DNA of 64,000 nt, taken from NCBI GenBank assembly GCA_963721585.1, contig CAVRJN010000002.1, positions 62,001-126,000 of the forward strand, written 5' to 3'. The translations under genes were made by a program, and so were the position numbers. Positions within the stretch are counted from its first letter, which is position 1, and every line of letters begins with the position of its first letter. Under the pieces are notes generated by a model. The model had not been told where the DNA came from. It searched no databases and saw only the letters and a list, made by a program, of their open reading frames with translations. The DNA comes from Bog-473 sp963721585. GTDB lineage: Bacteria > Actinomycetota > Acidimicrobiia > Acidimicrobiales > RAAP-2. Shown here piece after piece: positions 45,509-55,042 of the stretch.

Positions 45509-48357
45509 GACACCGCCAGCCGCTGGTGCGTCGCACCGAGGTACGCCGTCGACACGGTCTCGTTGTGGCGGATCTCTTCCGGGGTGCCGTGCGCGATCAG
45601 CGCGCCGAAGTCGAGCACGTCGATGGTGTCGCACAAGTTCAACACGAGGCTCATGTCGTGGTCGACCAGCAGGATCGTGACCCCGCTGTCGCGCACCGCC
45701 CGCAAACGTTCGGACAGCCACAGGCTCTCCGTGCTGTCGAGGCCCGCCGCCGGCTCGTCGAGCAGCAGCAGCCGGGGCGATCCGGCCAGGGCCCGGGCCA
45801 CCGACACGAGCTGGCGCTGGCCCTGGGACAGCGTGGAGACCTGCAGCTCGCGCATGTCCGACAACCCGAGGTCATGGAGGATCCGGCTCAGTTCGCCGGC
45901 GTCACCGGCCGTGGCCCGCTGTTGGCCGACCAGCACGTTCTCCTCCACCGTCAGGTCGTCGGCCACGCCGGCGAGCTGGAAGGTGCGGGCCAGGCCCAAG
46001 CCCGCTCGGAGGTGGGGTGAGCGTCCGCCGATGTCCTGCCCGTCCAAGAGCACGGTGCCCTCGCAGCCACAGAATCCGCACAGCGCATCGATCGTCGTCG
46101 TCTTGCCGGCGCCGTTGGGCCCGATCAGACCGACGATCTGGCCCTCGTCCACCGAGAGGTTCACGTCGTCGACGGCGGTGACGCCGCCGTAGCGCACGGT
46201 GAGGTTCCGCACCTCGAGCAACGGCTCACCCCCCGAGGTCATTGCACTCGGGGTCGTGGACAGCGCCGCCGCGCCAGCGATACGTCCGGTCGTCCCGAAC
46301 TCCGGAGTCACCAACGGCACGGACGCGCGTGCCTGAGATGCAGCCGGCCCTGTCGCCGACACGGTCGCCACCAGCGCGCCCTGTGGCCGGGCCCGCGCCC
46401 CCTTCGTGCGCTGTTGCTCGAGGAACAAATGCGTCGGCCCGACGACACCCTCGGGATTGAAGATCACGGTCAGGATCACGCCGATACCGGCGACGACGCC
46501 GTACCAGTTGTCGACGCCACCGCTGCCGACCCCCGAGGAGATCAGCGCCACCAGCAGGCCGCCCGACGAGATCATGCCGGCGAGGATGCCGCCGCTCACC
46601 GACGTGATGCCCGCCACCACGACGATGGAGAAGGCGACCAGCCCGAGGAAGGCGTCGAAGTCCTGGAACGTCACGTTGCCCAACTGGTACGCCAGCAGCG
46701 ATCCGCCCAGCCCGGCGATGAACGCCCCGATGGCAAAGCCGATGAGCTTGACCCGCACCACGTTGATGCCGGCGGCCGCGGCCGAGCGCTCGTCCGAGCG
46801 CACAGCGAGCATGGCGGTACCCAAGCGGCTGGTGCGCAGCCAGCTCACCCCCAACGCGACGAGGACCAGCACGACGAGACACAGAATGCCGAAGGCGGGG
46901 CGTGGGAAGTCCTTGCCCGACCCGATGCCCAGGTTCATGCCGAAGAGGCGCGGGGTCGGAATGTTCAGTCCGGACGCTCCGCCGTCGAGGGAGTTGTTGT
47001 TGAACCAGATGGCTTCGACGCCCGCGGCGAACGTCAACGTGACGACGCCGAGCATGAGTCCGCGCACGCGCAGGGCCGGGATGCCGATCACGACGCCGGC
47101 GGCGGCGGCGACCAGTGCAGAAAGGATCGGCGCAATCGGGAAGGGAATGCCCCACGAGGTGGCGAACGTGCTGAGGATGTAGGCGGACACGCCGGCCAGG
47201 GTGAGCTGCGCCAGGGAGATCTGGCCGGTGTAGCCCGTCACCACCACGAGCGAGAGCGAAATCACGCCGGTGATGAAGCTGGCGTAGAGGGCGGCGCGGT
47301 CGTTGCCGGTGAAGAGGTAGATGGCCGCGACGCCGACCGCCGTCCCCACGATGGCGGTGGCGATGCGCCAGTGCGGACGCGGGGCGCGCCCGAGCGTGAC
47401 CTGCATGAGCGTGCCGCGGCTCGGCATCGCCTGGCCGCGCACGGCCAGCACGACGAGCACCAGGATGAGGGGGATCAGCTCGCCGGCGCCGGCCGGGAAG
47501 TCCGGGTGGACGCCGTTGACGTAGACCGAGAGCGACTCGAGCGCGCCGATGCCCAGCCCGGCGGTGATGGCCCAGCCGAGCGAGTGGAAGCGCCCGACCA
47601 CCGCCGCGGCGAGCGCCGGCACGATGAACAGCGTGTAGGTCCCCGGCTGCAGCGGGACGAGCGGGGCGATCAGGACGCCGGCGATGCCGGAAACGACGAA
47701 ACTGATGACCCAGTTGACCAGTGCGATGCGGTCAGGTGAGAGGCCGCTGACCAGCGCGCCCACCTCGGTCTCGGCCGTGGCTCGGGTGGCCAGGCCGAAG
47801 CGGGTCAAGCGGAAGACGACGGTCAGCACAATGCCCAGGGCGATGATCGTGCCGGCCAGCAGCAGGCGGTCCGTGGAGATGCTGACGCCGAGGAAGCTGA
47901 CGTGGTTCTGCGGGAAGATCGGGTTGACCAGGACGACCTGCGTGCCGACCTGGTAGGTGACGACGGCGGTGAGCACGCCCATGAGGCCGATGGAGGCGAC
48001 GGCCTTGGCGACGGGCCGGTGGTTGCGCAGCGGCCGGAAGACGAGCAGGTAGACGACGGCACCCATCACCGCCTGAACGGCCAGCGTTATCAGGAGCGCA
48101 GGCCAGAAGCCCAGGTCCGACCCCACGCTGACGGTGGGCCCGATGCCCGGAATCGGGATGAGCAGCTGCCCGTTGCGCAGCAGCGAGTAGGTGTACGCGG
48201 CGTAGAGGGCCTGGGCGCCGGTGGCGAAGTTGAGCACTCCCGACGAGCGGTAGGTGACGACGAGCGCCATGGCCAGCGCCGCGAAGACGCCGCCGTTGCC
48301 CAGCCCGAGGAGGAGGAACTCGATGTAGGTGTTCACCGTGACGGCCCCGGACCACAC
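45505..48357 (-). CDS. Fused Liv-type permease-permease-ATPase (LivH-LivM-LivG)
   Basis: A 950-residue single frame that carries three normally separate subunits. Residues 1-308 are a LivH-like permease, residues 330-645 a LivM-like permease (GYTGQISLAQ, and the EAA-type loop SDERSAAAAGINV), and residues 646-710 a Pro/Ala-rich linker. Residues 712-950 are a LivG-like ATPase with Walker A GPNGAGKT (746-753), signature LSQGQ (843-847) and Walker B LLLLDEP. The signature has Gln where LSGGQ has Gly. CGFCGC (759-765) after Walker A is unusual. GTG 48357 is used; GTG 48336 is an alternative. Confidence 0.92.
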   Translation of the reverse strand: MWSGAVTVNTYIEFLLLGLGNGGVFAALAMALVVTYRSSGVLNFATGAQALYAAYTYSLLRNGQLLIPIPGIGPTVSVGSDLGFWPALLITLAVQAVMGAVVYLLVFRPLRNHRPVAKAVASIGLMGVLTAVVTYQVGTQVVLVNPIFPQNHVSFLGVSISTDRLLLAGTIIALGIVLTVVFRLTRFGLATRATAETEVGALVSGLSPDRIALVNWVISFVVSGIAGVLIAPLVPLQPGTYTLFIVPALAAAVVGRFHSLGWAITAGLGIGALESLSVYVNGVHPDFPAGAGELIPLILVLVVLAVRGQAMPSRGTLMQVTLGRAPRPHWRIATAIVGTAVGVAAIYLFTGNDRAALYASFITGVISLSLVVVTGYTGQISLAQLTLAGVSAYILSTFATSWGIPFPIAPILSALVAAAAGVVIGIPALRVRGLMLGVVTLTFAAGVEAIWFNNNSLDGGASGLNIPTPRLFGMNLGIGSGKDFPRPAFGILCLVVLVLVALGVSWLRTSRLGTAMLAVRSDERSAAAAGINVVRVKLIGFAIGAFIAGLGGSLLAYQLGNVTFQDFDAFLGLVAFSIVVVAGITSVSGGILAGMISSGGLLVALISSGVGSGGVDNWYGVVAGIGVILTVIFNPEGVVGPTHLFLEQQRTKGARARPQGALVATVSATGPAASQARASVPLVTPEFGTTGRIAGAAALSTTPSAMTSGGEPLLEVRNLTVRYGGVTAVDDVNLSVDEGQIVGLIGPNGAGKTTTIDALCGFCGCEGTVLLDGQDIGGRSPHLRAGLGLARTFQLAGVADDLTVEENVLVGQQRATAGDAGELSRILHDLGLSDMRELQVSTLSQGQRQLVSVARALAGSPRLLLLDEPAAGLDSTESLWLSERLRAVRDSGVTILLVDHDMSLVLNLCDTIDVLDFGALIAHGTPEEIRHNETVSTAYLGATHQRLAVS

Positions 48358-48730
48358 TCCCGACCCGGCCCCGTCCGGCGGGTCGGCCCGGGACGACCCT
48401 CGTGCTGCTCCCCCCGGGAGTGGATCACAGATTAAGGATACTCAAATACGACCCCCGTCGCACGGCCGGTGGACGATTTCCGACTGCCCGGAGAGGGGAA
48501 CCCAGGGCGCCCCAAGCGTCGCCGTCCGTGCAACTTCCGCCCAATTCCTGGATCCCCCCTGGTCGGGTCGATCCCATTTTCCCAAGCCCCCTAAAGGCTG
48601 CGGCGAGGCGCGACGAAACCCCTATGAAGTCGTTTCCAGGCATGGCCGAGCTCTGCCCTGTTCGACTCAGTGGGGGGCCTGGCAATTGGCGAGGCACCCG
48701 CCGCTCGCAGCGCGGGAGAGGGGGCACCAC
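48358..48730. other. Divergent intergenic region upstream of the Liv fusion and the diguanylate cyclase
   Basis: A gap of 373 bases. On the minus strand TATCCT (48442-48437), the same hexamer as in the binding-protein promoter, lies in an A/T-rich patch and may serve the Liv operon. On the plus strand GGGAGAGGGGG precedes the cyclase ATG. I see no small gene or RNA. Confidence 0.35.
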
Positions 48731-50152
48731 ATGGTCACCGAGGACGAGTGGTCCGGAGAGGTAGCGCGGTCAGCCCGGTTCCGCTTGATCAGCCCCGTCA
48801 TCGCCCTCGGTGCCTTTGCCCTGATCTTCGTCCCCTGCATGATGGCCGGTCAGGCGCTTGCCTCGGGCATCTATGCCGACCTGGTGGCGGTCGGCATCCT
48901 CATGGGCATCATGTTCCCGCTGGCCTTCGTGCTGGTGGCCCTGGGCGAGCGCAACCAGCGGCGCACCGACGAGAAGGTCCGCGACCTCAACGCGGAGTTG
49001 AGCAGCGCCGTGGCCGACGCCGAACGGCTGAACGTGGAGCTGAGCGAAGCCATGTCGCACGCCGACCGCCAGGCCGAGATCCGCGATGCCCAGGTCCAAC
49101 GACAGCGCTTCGAGAGTCGCCTGGCCAACGCACTCGACATGGCCGAAGGCGAGCCCGAGGTCATTGAGGTCATTGAACGGTCCTTCTCGACCGTGTTGCC
49201 CGAGGCCCCGGCCGAACTGCTCCTGGCCGACAACAGCCATGCGCACCTCCACCGCATGGCGGCCGTCGGTCCCGAGGGAAAGCCGCCGAGTTGCGGCGTC
49301 GATTCTCCTGACCGCTGCCCGGCGGCGCGCCGCGCCCAGATCCAGGTCTTCGCCGACAGCGACCACCTCGACGCGTGCCCGAAGCTGCGCAACCGCCCGG
49401 AGGGCCGCCTCTCGGCCCTCTGCGTGCCCGTGTCCATCATGGGCCGCACGGTGGGCGTGATCCACGCCACCGGTGAGGCGGGAGCAAACGTGGAAGACGA
49501 TCGCGTCGACGACCTGGCCACGCTGGCCAAGCTGGCGGGGGCGCGCATCGGCCTGCTCAGGGTCATGGCCGAGACGCAGCTGCAGGCCTCGACGGACACG
49601 CTCACCGGGCTGCTGAACCGGCGGTCCTTCTCCCAGCGGGTCGACGCGATCCCGTCACACCTCTACCCGGTCGCCATGGCCATGGCCGATCTCGACCACT
49701 TCAAGGTCCTCAACGACACCTACGGGCACGAAACCGGGGACCGGGCGCTGCGGCTCTTCAGCCGTGTCCTGCGCGATTCGCTGCGGGCCAGCGATGTGGC
49801 CTCACGCTACGGCGGCGAGGAGTTCGCAGTCGCCTTCCCGGACTGCTCCGCTGTCGACGCGGCGCGGGCGCTCAACACCGTGCGCGCGCAACTCGATGCC
49901 GCCATCACCGTCGGGGGGCTCCCCAAGTTCACCGTGAGCTTCGGCGTGACCGAGTGCGAACCGGGCGAGGAGCTGGCGACGATTCTGCGCCGGGCCGACG
50001 ACGCCCTGCTGCAGGCGAAGCACGAGGGACGCGACCGGGTCGTCCTGCACGACACGATGGGCGAGACGGCGCTGGCGCCAACCGGAGGACGCGAGGGCGT
50101 CATCCCGTTGCTCGAGGACGACTACGAGGGTGTGTTTCAGTCGATGGACTGA
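48731..50152 (+). CDS. Membrane diguanylate cyclase (TM-coil-GAF-like-GGDEF)
   Basis: A 473-residue protein. It has two transmembrane helices (about residues 17-41 and 49-71), a cytoplasmic coiled coil (72-125), a GAF-like sensor region (about 130-275) and a GGDEF domain (about 290-445). The active site reads RYGGEEF (GGEEF at 361-365), with MADLDHF upstream. An RxxD inhibitory site (R352-A-S-D355) sits exactly five residues before GGEEF, so synthesis of cyclic di-GMP with product feedback is expected. Its last 16 bases overlap the convergent ligase gene. Confidence 0.93.
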   Translation: MVTEDEWSGEVARSARFRLISPVIALGAFALIFVPCMMAGQALASGIYADLVAVGILMGIMFPLAFVLVALGERNQRRTDEKVRDLNAELSSAVADAERLNVELSEAMSHADRQAEIRDAQVQRQRFESRLANALDMAEGEPEVIEVIERSFSTVLPEAPAELLLADNSHAHLHRMAAVGPEGKPPSCGVDSPDRCPAARRAQIQVFADSDHLDACPKLRNRPEGRLSALCVPVSIMGRTVGVIHATGEAGANVEDDRVDDLATLAKLAGARIGLLRVMAETQLQASTDTLTGLLNRRSFSQRVDAIPSHLYPVAMAMADLDHFKVLNDTYGHETGDRALRLFSRVLRDSLRASDVASRYGGEEFAVAFPDCSAVDAARALNTVRAQLDAAITVGGLPKFTVSFGVTECEPGEELATILRRADDALLQAKHEGRDRVVLHDTMGETALAPTGGREGVIPLLEDDYEGVFQSMD

Positions 50153-51643
50153 CCGGATCCGGACAGCTCGTCGCGCAACACCCGCCGCAGGAGCTTCCCC
50201 GTCTGCGAGTAAGGCAGCTCTTCCCGGAAGGCGACCACGCCGGGCATCTTGGTGGAGCGCAACCGCTCCCTGACCCAGACCTGCAGCTCGGTCTCGGAGG
50301 CCTCGCCGCCCGCGTGCAGCACGACCACGGCCGCCACCGCCTCGCCCCACTCGGCGTCGGGGATGCCGATGACCGCCGCCTCGGCGACCGCGGCGTGCGC
50401 CATGAGCACTTCCTCGATCTCCCCCGGCGAGATGTTCTCCGCCCCCCGCACGATGACGTCGTCCAGGCGCCCGTCGACGTAGAGGAAGCCGTGCACGTCG
50501 AACCAGCCGGCGTCACGCGTGCGGAACCAGCCGTCGTCGGTGAGCGTTGTCTGCCCGACGTACTCGCCTGCGACCTGCTCGCCGCGTACCCAGATCTCGC
50601 CCTTCTCGCCGGGTGGGAGGGGCGCCTCGTCGATGTCGCGCACCTCCACCTCGAGGGACGGGAGGGGTCGCCCGACCGAACCCAGCCGCGCCCGGATGGT
50701 CGGGTCGTCACTGGCGAAGGCCTCGCGGTGCTCGTCGGGGGTGAGCATGGCGATGGTGGAACTGGTCTCCGTCAGCCCATAGGCGTTGACGAGGTCGATG
50801 TGGGGCATGTCCGTCAGGGTGCGCTCGACCAGCTCGAGCGGCATGCGACCGCCGCCGTAGGAGAGGTGGCGCAGCGCCGGCAGCTCGACGTGGCCTTCCT
50901 CGAGCGCACTGAGGATCCGTCCCAACATGGTCGGCACCACCATGGCGTGTGTGATGTGCTCGGACGCCGCCAGCTGCACCCACGACGTGGCCTCGAAGGC
51001 CGGCAGGTACATGATGCGCCGTCCCGCGTACAGCGAGCTCAACACCGCTGCGATGCCGGCGATGTGGTACGAGGGGACGCAGATCAGCTGCGCCTCGGTC
51101 GGCTCGCAGCCGAGGAACTCGACGCTCGAGATGATGTACGAGACGAGATGCCGGTGACGCAGGATCGCCGCCTTGGGCTCCGACGTGGTGCCGCTCGTGA
51201 AGAGCAGCACGGCGATCTCCTCGGGGTCGACGAAGGGATGCTCGCCGGTGACGGGCTCGGCGATGGCCGCCTCGAACGTCGTCCTTGGTGATGACGTTGG
51301 TGGCGCCGACGGCAGCGAGGCGCGCCACCTCCTCGTCGTCGGCGATCATCACGCCGCCCTTGACGCGGGCGAGGATGCCGCGGAGCTGCTCGTCGGGGGC
51401 GCGGTAGTTGAGCGGGGCGAAGGGCACGCCCGCCAGTGCGGCACCGAAGAGCGCCACCGGCAGCGTGTCGGAGTTCAGGCCGAAGTAGCCGACGATCTCG
51501 GCACCGCTCTTCTCGAAGTAGACGGCGGCCCGGCGGGCCCGCTCGAGAAGGTCGGCGGTGGTGATGCCGCCGTCGTGGGAGCCGAGGACGATGCGCTCGG
51601 GGTCACCCTCGGCCGCCATTTCGAGCAGCATGGCGATGTTCAC
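50137..51643 (-). CDS. AMP-binding acyl-CoA synthetase, frameshifted as sequenced
   Basis: An ANL ligase of 501 residues once one extra base is removed. GTG 51643 follows GAGGGGG. The N-terminal part runs in one frame to NVITKDD. The rest, from FEAAIAEPVTGEHPF through the P-loop LLFTSGTTSEPK, the AYGLTETSS motif and SQTGKLLRRVL, is in the next frame. The shift is at about 51277. All catalytic motifs are intact on either side. It lies downstream of a small CGGH-motif gene, 49 bases away. Confidence 0.9.
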
Positions 51644-51692
51644 GACGGGTTCCCCCTCTTTCCTTCTCTGTGGGGGCGGACGGCCCGGACGG

Positions 51693-52004
51693 TCAGTCCG
51701 AGGCGGGCAGCGGCTTGGCGCCCTTGACGGCCAGGACGGTCTCGCCCACCGAGATGGATCCCTCGCCCGCCTTGGTGCACAGCAGCTCCAGGCCGAGCTC
51801 GTCGTCGCTGTAGCGCTTGCCCAGCTGCGTGCCGCCGTCGAAGCCGGCCACGATGCTCTCGGACGAAGGCGCGGCATCGGCGGCCACGAAGGGGTGGCCC
51901 CCGCAGCGCAGGTCGACCGGATCTGCGGGCGCCTTCACCACGACGACCTCGCAGGCGTCGGTCGCACTGCGCAGCCTCACTCCTGCCTTCAATTGGATCG
52001 CCAC
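51693..52004 (-). CDS. Small conserved protein with RCGGHP motif, linked to acyl-CoA ligase
   Basis: A 103-residue soluble protein with GTG 52004 preceded by GGGAAGG. Two conserved-looking Cys sites stand out, LRCGGHPF (about residue 33) and ELLCTKAG (about residue 80), with LGKRYSDDELGLE between them. The C-terminus ends AVKGAKPLPASD. I do not recognise a named domain; the pattern suggests metal binding. I recall similar small proteins beside ligases in other actinobacteria, without being able to check. It is probably co-transcribed with the ligase that follows. Confidence 0.75.
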   Translation of the reverse strand: MAIQLKAGVRLRSATDACEVVVVKAPADPVDLRCGGHPFVAADAAPSSESIVAGFDGGTQLGKRYSDDELGLELLCTKAGEGSISVGETVLAVKGAKPLPASD

Positions 52005-52072
52005 CGCAGTCCTTCCCTGAGTCGTCGCGTGTCGTTCTGTTGCTCCCCCTGAAATCCGGGAGGAAAATTGGC

Positions 52073-52078
52073 ATCCTA
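52073..52078 (-). promoter_or_regulatory. Candidate -10 element for the CGGH protein/ligase operon
   Basis: Minus-strand TAGGAT, the same hexamer as at 4773-4778, about 70 bases before GTG 52004. No clear -35 is present. Confidence 0.28.
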
Positions 52079-52099
52079 TTCCGCCCGTGACGGGTGCTC

Positions 52100-52133
52100 C
52101 GCATCGAGTCGGAGCTCGCATCGAGTCGGAGCT
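52100..52133. repeat. Tandem 17-base direct repeat
   Basis: CGCATCGAGTCGGAGCT occurs twice, head to tail, at 52100-52116 and 52117-52133. It lies in the gap between the plus-strand small frame and the CGGH gene. Two exact copies could be a regulatory site or a small duplication. Confidence 0.5.
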
Positions 52134-52213
52134 CCGCTCGAGGCCACCTCCCGCGGCAGCATCCACCGAAATGCGTGCTGAGCACGGGCATTCGAGTGGA
52201 GGGGAGGATCACG

Positions 52214-52352
52214 ATGGCCGACCCGGTGCGACCGTCCCGCGTCCCCGTGCACGGGCCTCAACTCCCCAGGGCGCCGGCTTCCGCCACCACCGGGATCGAC
52301 GCCGTCGACGCTCTTCGAGCGCATAGAGGGCGACCCGGGGCCGGGCCGCTGA
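52214..52352 (+). CDS. Candidate small protein, frameshifted as sequenced
   Basis: ATG 52214 has one of the best ribosome sites in the window (GGGGAGGA, spacing about five). As sequenced the frame runs into the convergent gene. Removing one base at about 52307 gives a 45-residue product ending LFERIEGDPGPGR, with its TGA at 52350-52352, four bases before the convergent stop. This layout, and the many similar single-base insertions nearby, support a real small gene. No family is recognised. Confidence 0.35.
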
Positions 52353-52356
52353 GACC

Positions 52357-53395
52357 TTACGAGGAGTCCCGCACCCGCCGGGCCAGTGCGCCCCACCGCT
52401 CGAACGTGCCGGGGTCCGCGACGACGTCGGATCCGGTGAAGTAGCTGACGACCCTGGTGGCTATTCCGCCGTACTTGGCCACGATCTTGTCGGCGATGTC
52501 GTCCCACGTGCCCTCGGTGACGAAGTTCTCCAGGAGGTCGTCGTCGATCTCGGCCGCCATCCCCGCAATGTCGCCGGCCCGCTGGCGCTCGCGGAGCAGG
52601 TCGGTCGTGTCCTCGCGGTCGAGCTGCTCGAAGATGAACGCGTAGTTGGGCGTCGATCCGTAGAACGCCACCTGCACGCGCGCCCGCTCGCGCCAGACGG
52701 CCCGCTCGGCTTCGGTGTCGCCCACGACCAGGAAGGCGGGGACGATGACCTCGAGGTCCTCGACGCGGCGTCCGGAGCGGGCCGCGCCGGCCTCCAGGTT
52801 CGGCAGCACCGTCTCGCGCAGATAGGTCGGCGTGTTCAGCGGGTGGACGTGGACACCGTCCGCCACCTCGCCGGCCATGCGGAGCATCCAGGGGTTGACG
52901 GCGGCGACGTCGACCGGCGGGTCCGCGCAGTCGATGGGACCGGGCGCCCAGATGGGCGGGAGCAGCGAGAGGTTGTAGAACTCGCCCTCCACCGCCAGCG
53001 GCGCACCGGTGCGGAAGGACTCGAAGATCTGCTTCACGGCGAGGACGTACTCGCGCAGCCGCGGTCCGGGATGGTCGAACTCGGACGCCGTAGCGGCGCT
53101 CGATGTGGGCCCGCACCTGCGATCCCAGACCCAGCCGGAAGCGGCCCCCGCTCGCCTCGGCCAGCTCCCACGCCGTCGCCGCCGTCACCATGGGGCTGCG
53201 CGGGAAGGCGACGGCGATCCCCGTCAGCACGTCGATGTCGGCCGCCACCGCCAGCGCGCCGCAGGTGAGGTACGCCGTGCGCCCCGCCTCCGTGACGACC
53301 AGCCCGGACAGTCCGGCCTCGGCGGCCCGGCGCCCGAGCTCGGCCGCCTGGCGGAGCGGCTGGGCCGGCAGCATGGCGTCGAACTTCAACGGCAC
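52357..53395 (-). CDS. LLM-class F420-dependent oxidoreductase, MSMEG_2256-like, frameshifted as sequenced
   Basis: A luciferase-like protein of 345 residues after removing one base at about 53086. GTG 53395 begins MPLKFDAML, the family start. The N-terminal part has GIAVAFPRSPM and LGLGSQVRAHIERRYG. The remainder in the next frame has FDHPGPRLREYV, AVNPWMLRMAGEVADGVHVHP and a complete C-terminus. It is related to the protein encoded at 30885-31889. It follows the two PhyH genes by 22 bases and is likely part of the same pathway. Confidence 0.89.
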
Positions 53396-53417
53396 GATGC
53401 CACCTGTCCGTGCCCGC

Positions 53418-54211
53418 TCACGCCGCCACCGGCGGCGTCGGCCGCCCGTTGCGGCGCACCGGCACCCAGTCGTTGGTCGACGGGAAGTACTCCTCGGAGT
53501 GGTCGACGGTGCCGGCCGCGGCGTAGTGGTACACCATGGCGGCGCGGATGCCGCCGGACTCGTTGTCCGTCGAGCAGTGCATCAGGTGGCTGTCGAAGAC
53601 GAGCAGGTCGCCCGGATCCATCAGCACAGGCTCGGCGGCCTCCATGTCGTGGTCGACGATCTCGAAGTAGCCGTAGTTGGCCCCCGGCCGGCGGTCCGGG
53701 ACGTGCGTGTGCACCGGCTCGGCCTGCGAGCCGGGCAGCACGTGGAGGCATCCGTTGGCGAGGGTCGCCTCGGTCACGGCCAGCCAGACGCCGACGACCG
53801 GTCGCGCCGGCTCGAAGGGGAAGTAGAAGGAATCCTGGTGCCAGGGCTGTCCCCAGGCACCTGCCGTCTTGAAGATGAACTGCGACAGGAAGACGTCGAT
53901 GTCGGGGGCGATCAGCTCCGCCACGACGTCGACGACGCCGGCCGAATGCGCGAAGCGGGCGAAGACCGGGTCCCGGTGCAAGCGGAAGATCTTGGACACG
54001 CCGTCCTCGGGATGGTCCACCGGCAGGCCGGCCTTGTTGCTCTCCGGCAGCACCTTGACGCCGAGATCGCCGGCCAGGACCGGGTCCCGCACGACGGCGG
54101 TCACCCGGTCCAGCATGGCGCTGCACGTCTCGCGCCGGAGCGAAGCCGCCGATCCGGAAGAAGCCCCGCTCGGTCCACGACGGACTGCTGCGCGGCGGTG
54201 AGCACTGACAT
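53418..54211 (-). CDS. Phytanoyl-CoA dioxygenase (PhyH) family protein, frameshifted as sequenced
   Basis: An Fe(II)/2-oxoglutarate dioxygenase-fold protein of 263 residues after removing single bases at about 54172 and 54132. ATG 54211 shares a base with the upstream TGA (TGATG). The HxD iron motif (WHQDSFYFP), the distal His (HLMHCSTDN) and the 2-oxoglutarate Arg (GGIRAAMVY) are all intact. It hydroxylates a lipid-like or small-molecule substrate. It is a tandem partner of the next PhyH gene. Confidence 0.87.
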
Positions 54212-55042
54212 CAGGCCATCGGCTCCGCGGGAGGATCGGGCAGCACGCCGTGCGGGACGCGGCCAGGCGATCGGCGTGACGTCGCTGGCGATGACGGCTC
54301 CCATGGCGATGCCCGCCCGCTCCACCGCGGGGTGCGGGTAAGTACCCCTCGCCCCGCGTGGACCCGTCGGCGAAGTAGATGGCGGTGTGCACCCGGCGGA
54401 CGGTACCGGTCAGGTTGGCCCCGGCCAAGTGGAAGGTCAGGCCGTGGTGGAAGGCGACCGAGCCGGCCGGCACCTCGACGAACACCGGCGCGATCGCCTG
54501 CAGCTCGTCGCCGGGCGAGCGGGTCGTCTCCGAAGCCGCTGAAGATGTCGACGAACTCGCGCACGCCGAGCCGGTGGCTGCCCGGGCAGGTAGCCCATCG
54601 CGCCGGTCTCGAGCGTCGAACCGTCGAAGGGGATCCAGGCCGTGATCGTGTCGGTCTCGACGATGGGCCAGTAGGGGTGGTCCTGGTGGGGGTCCGTCTC
54701 CCGCCCGCCGGCCTCCTTGTAGAGCGCCTGGTCGTGCCAGATCCGGATCGCCTCGACCCCGAGCAGGCGGGCCGCCGCCTCGGCGATCACCGGATGGAAG
54801 GTCAGCGGCCGCACCTCGGGGCAGTCCTCCCACAGGTTCTGGCACTGGGTGAAGCTCTGCTCGTAGCGCGACTTCTCGGCCAGGGTCCGGGCGTCGTGCC
54901 GGCTGCGCCGGGCGACCCCCTCGTCGACCGCGGCGCCGAAGTGCGCCAGCTCGTCGGCGGACAGCAGGTCCGGCACCACCACGAACCCGTCGCGCCGGAA
55001 GTCCTCGACGAGGCGCGGCGTGAGCGCGGTGACCGCGGTCAC
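54211..55042 (-). CDS. Phytanoyl-CoA dioxygenase (PhyH) family protein, multiply frameshifted as sequenced
   Basis: GTG 55042 overlaps the PIG-L stop. The frame is intact through the iron motif DPHQDHPYW and GAMGYLPG, then broken four times, at about 54580, 54531, 54338 and 54262. Deleting one base at each gives a continuous 275-residue protein. It includes SHRLGVREFVDIFSGF, FHHGLTFHLAGAN (distal His), VHTAIYF and a terminal PDPPAEPMA. All expected dioxygenase residues are present after correction. Confidence 0.82.
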
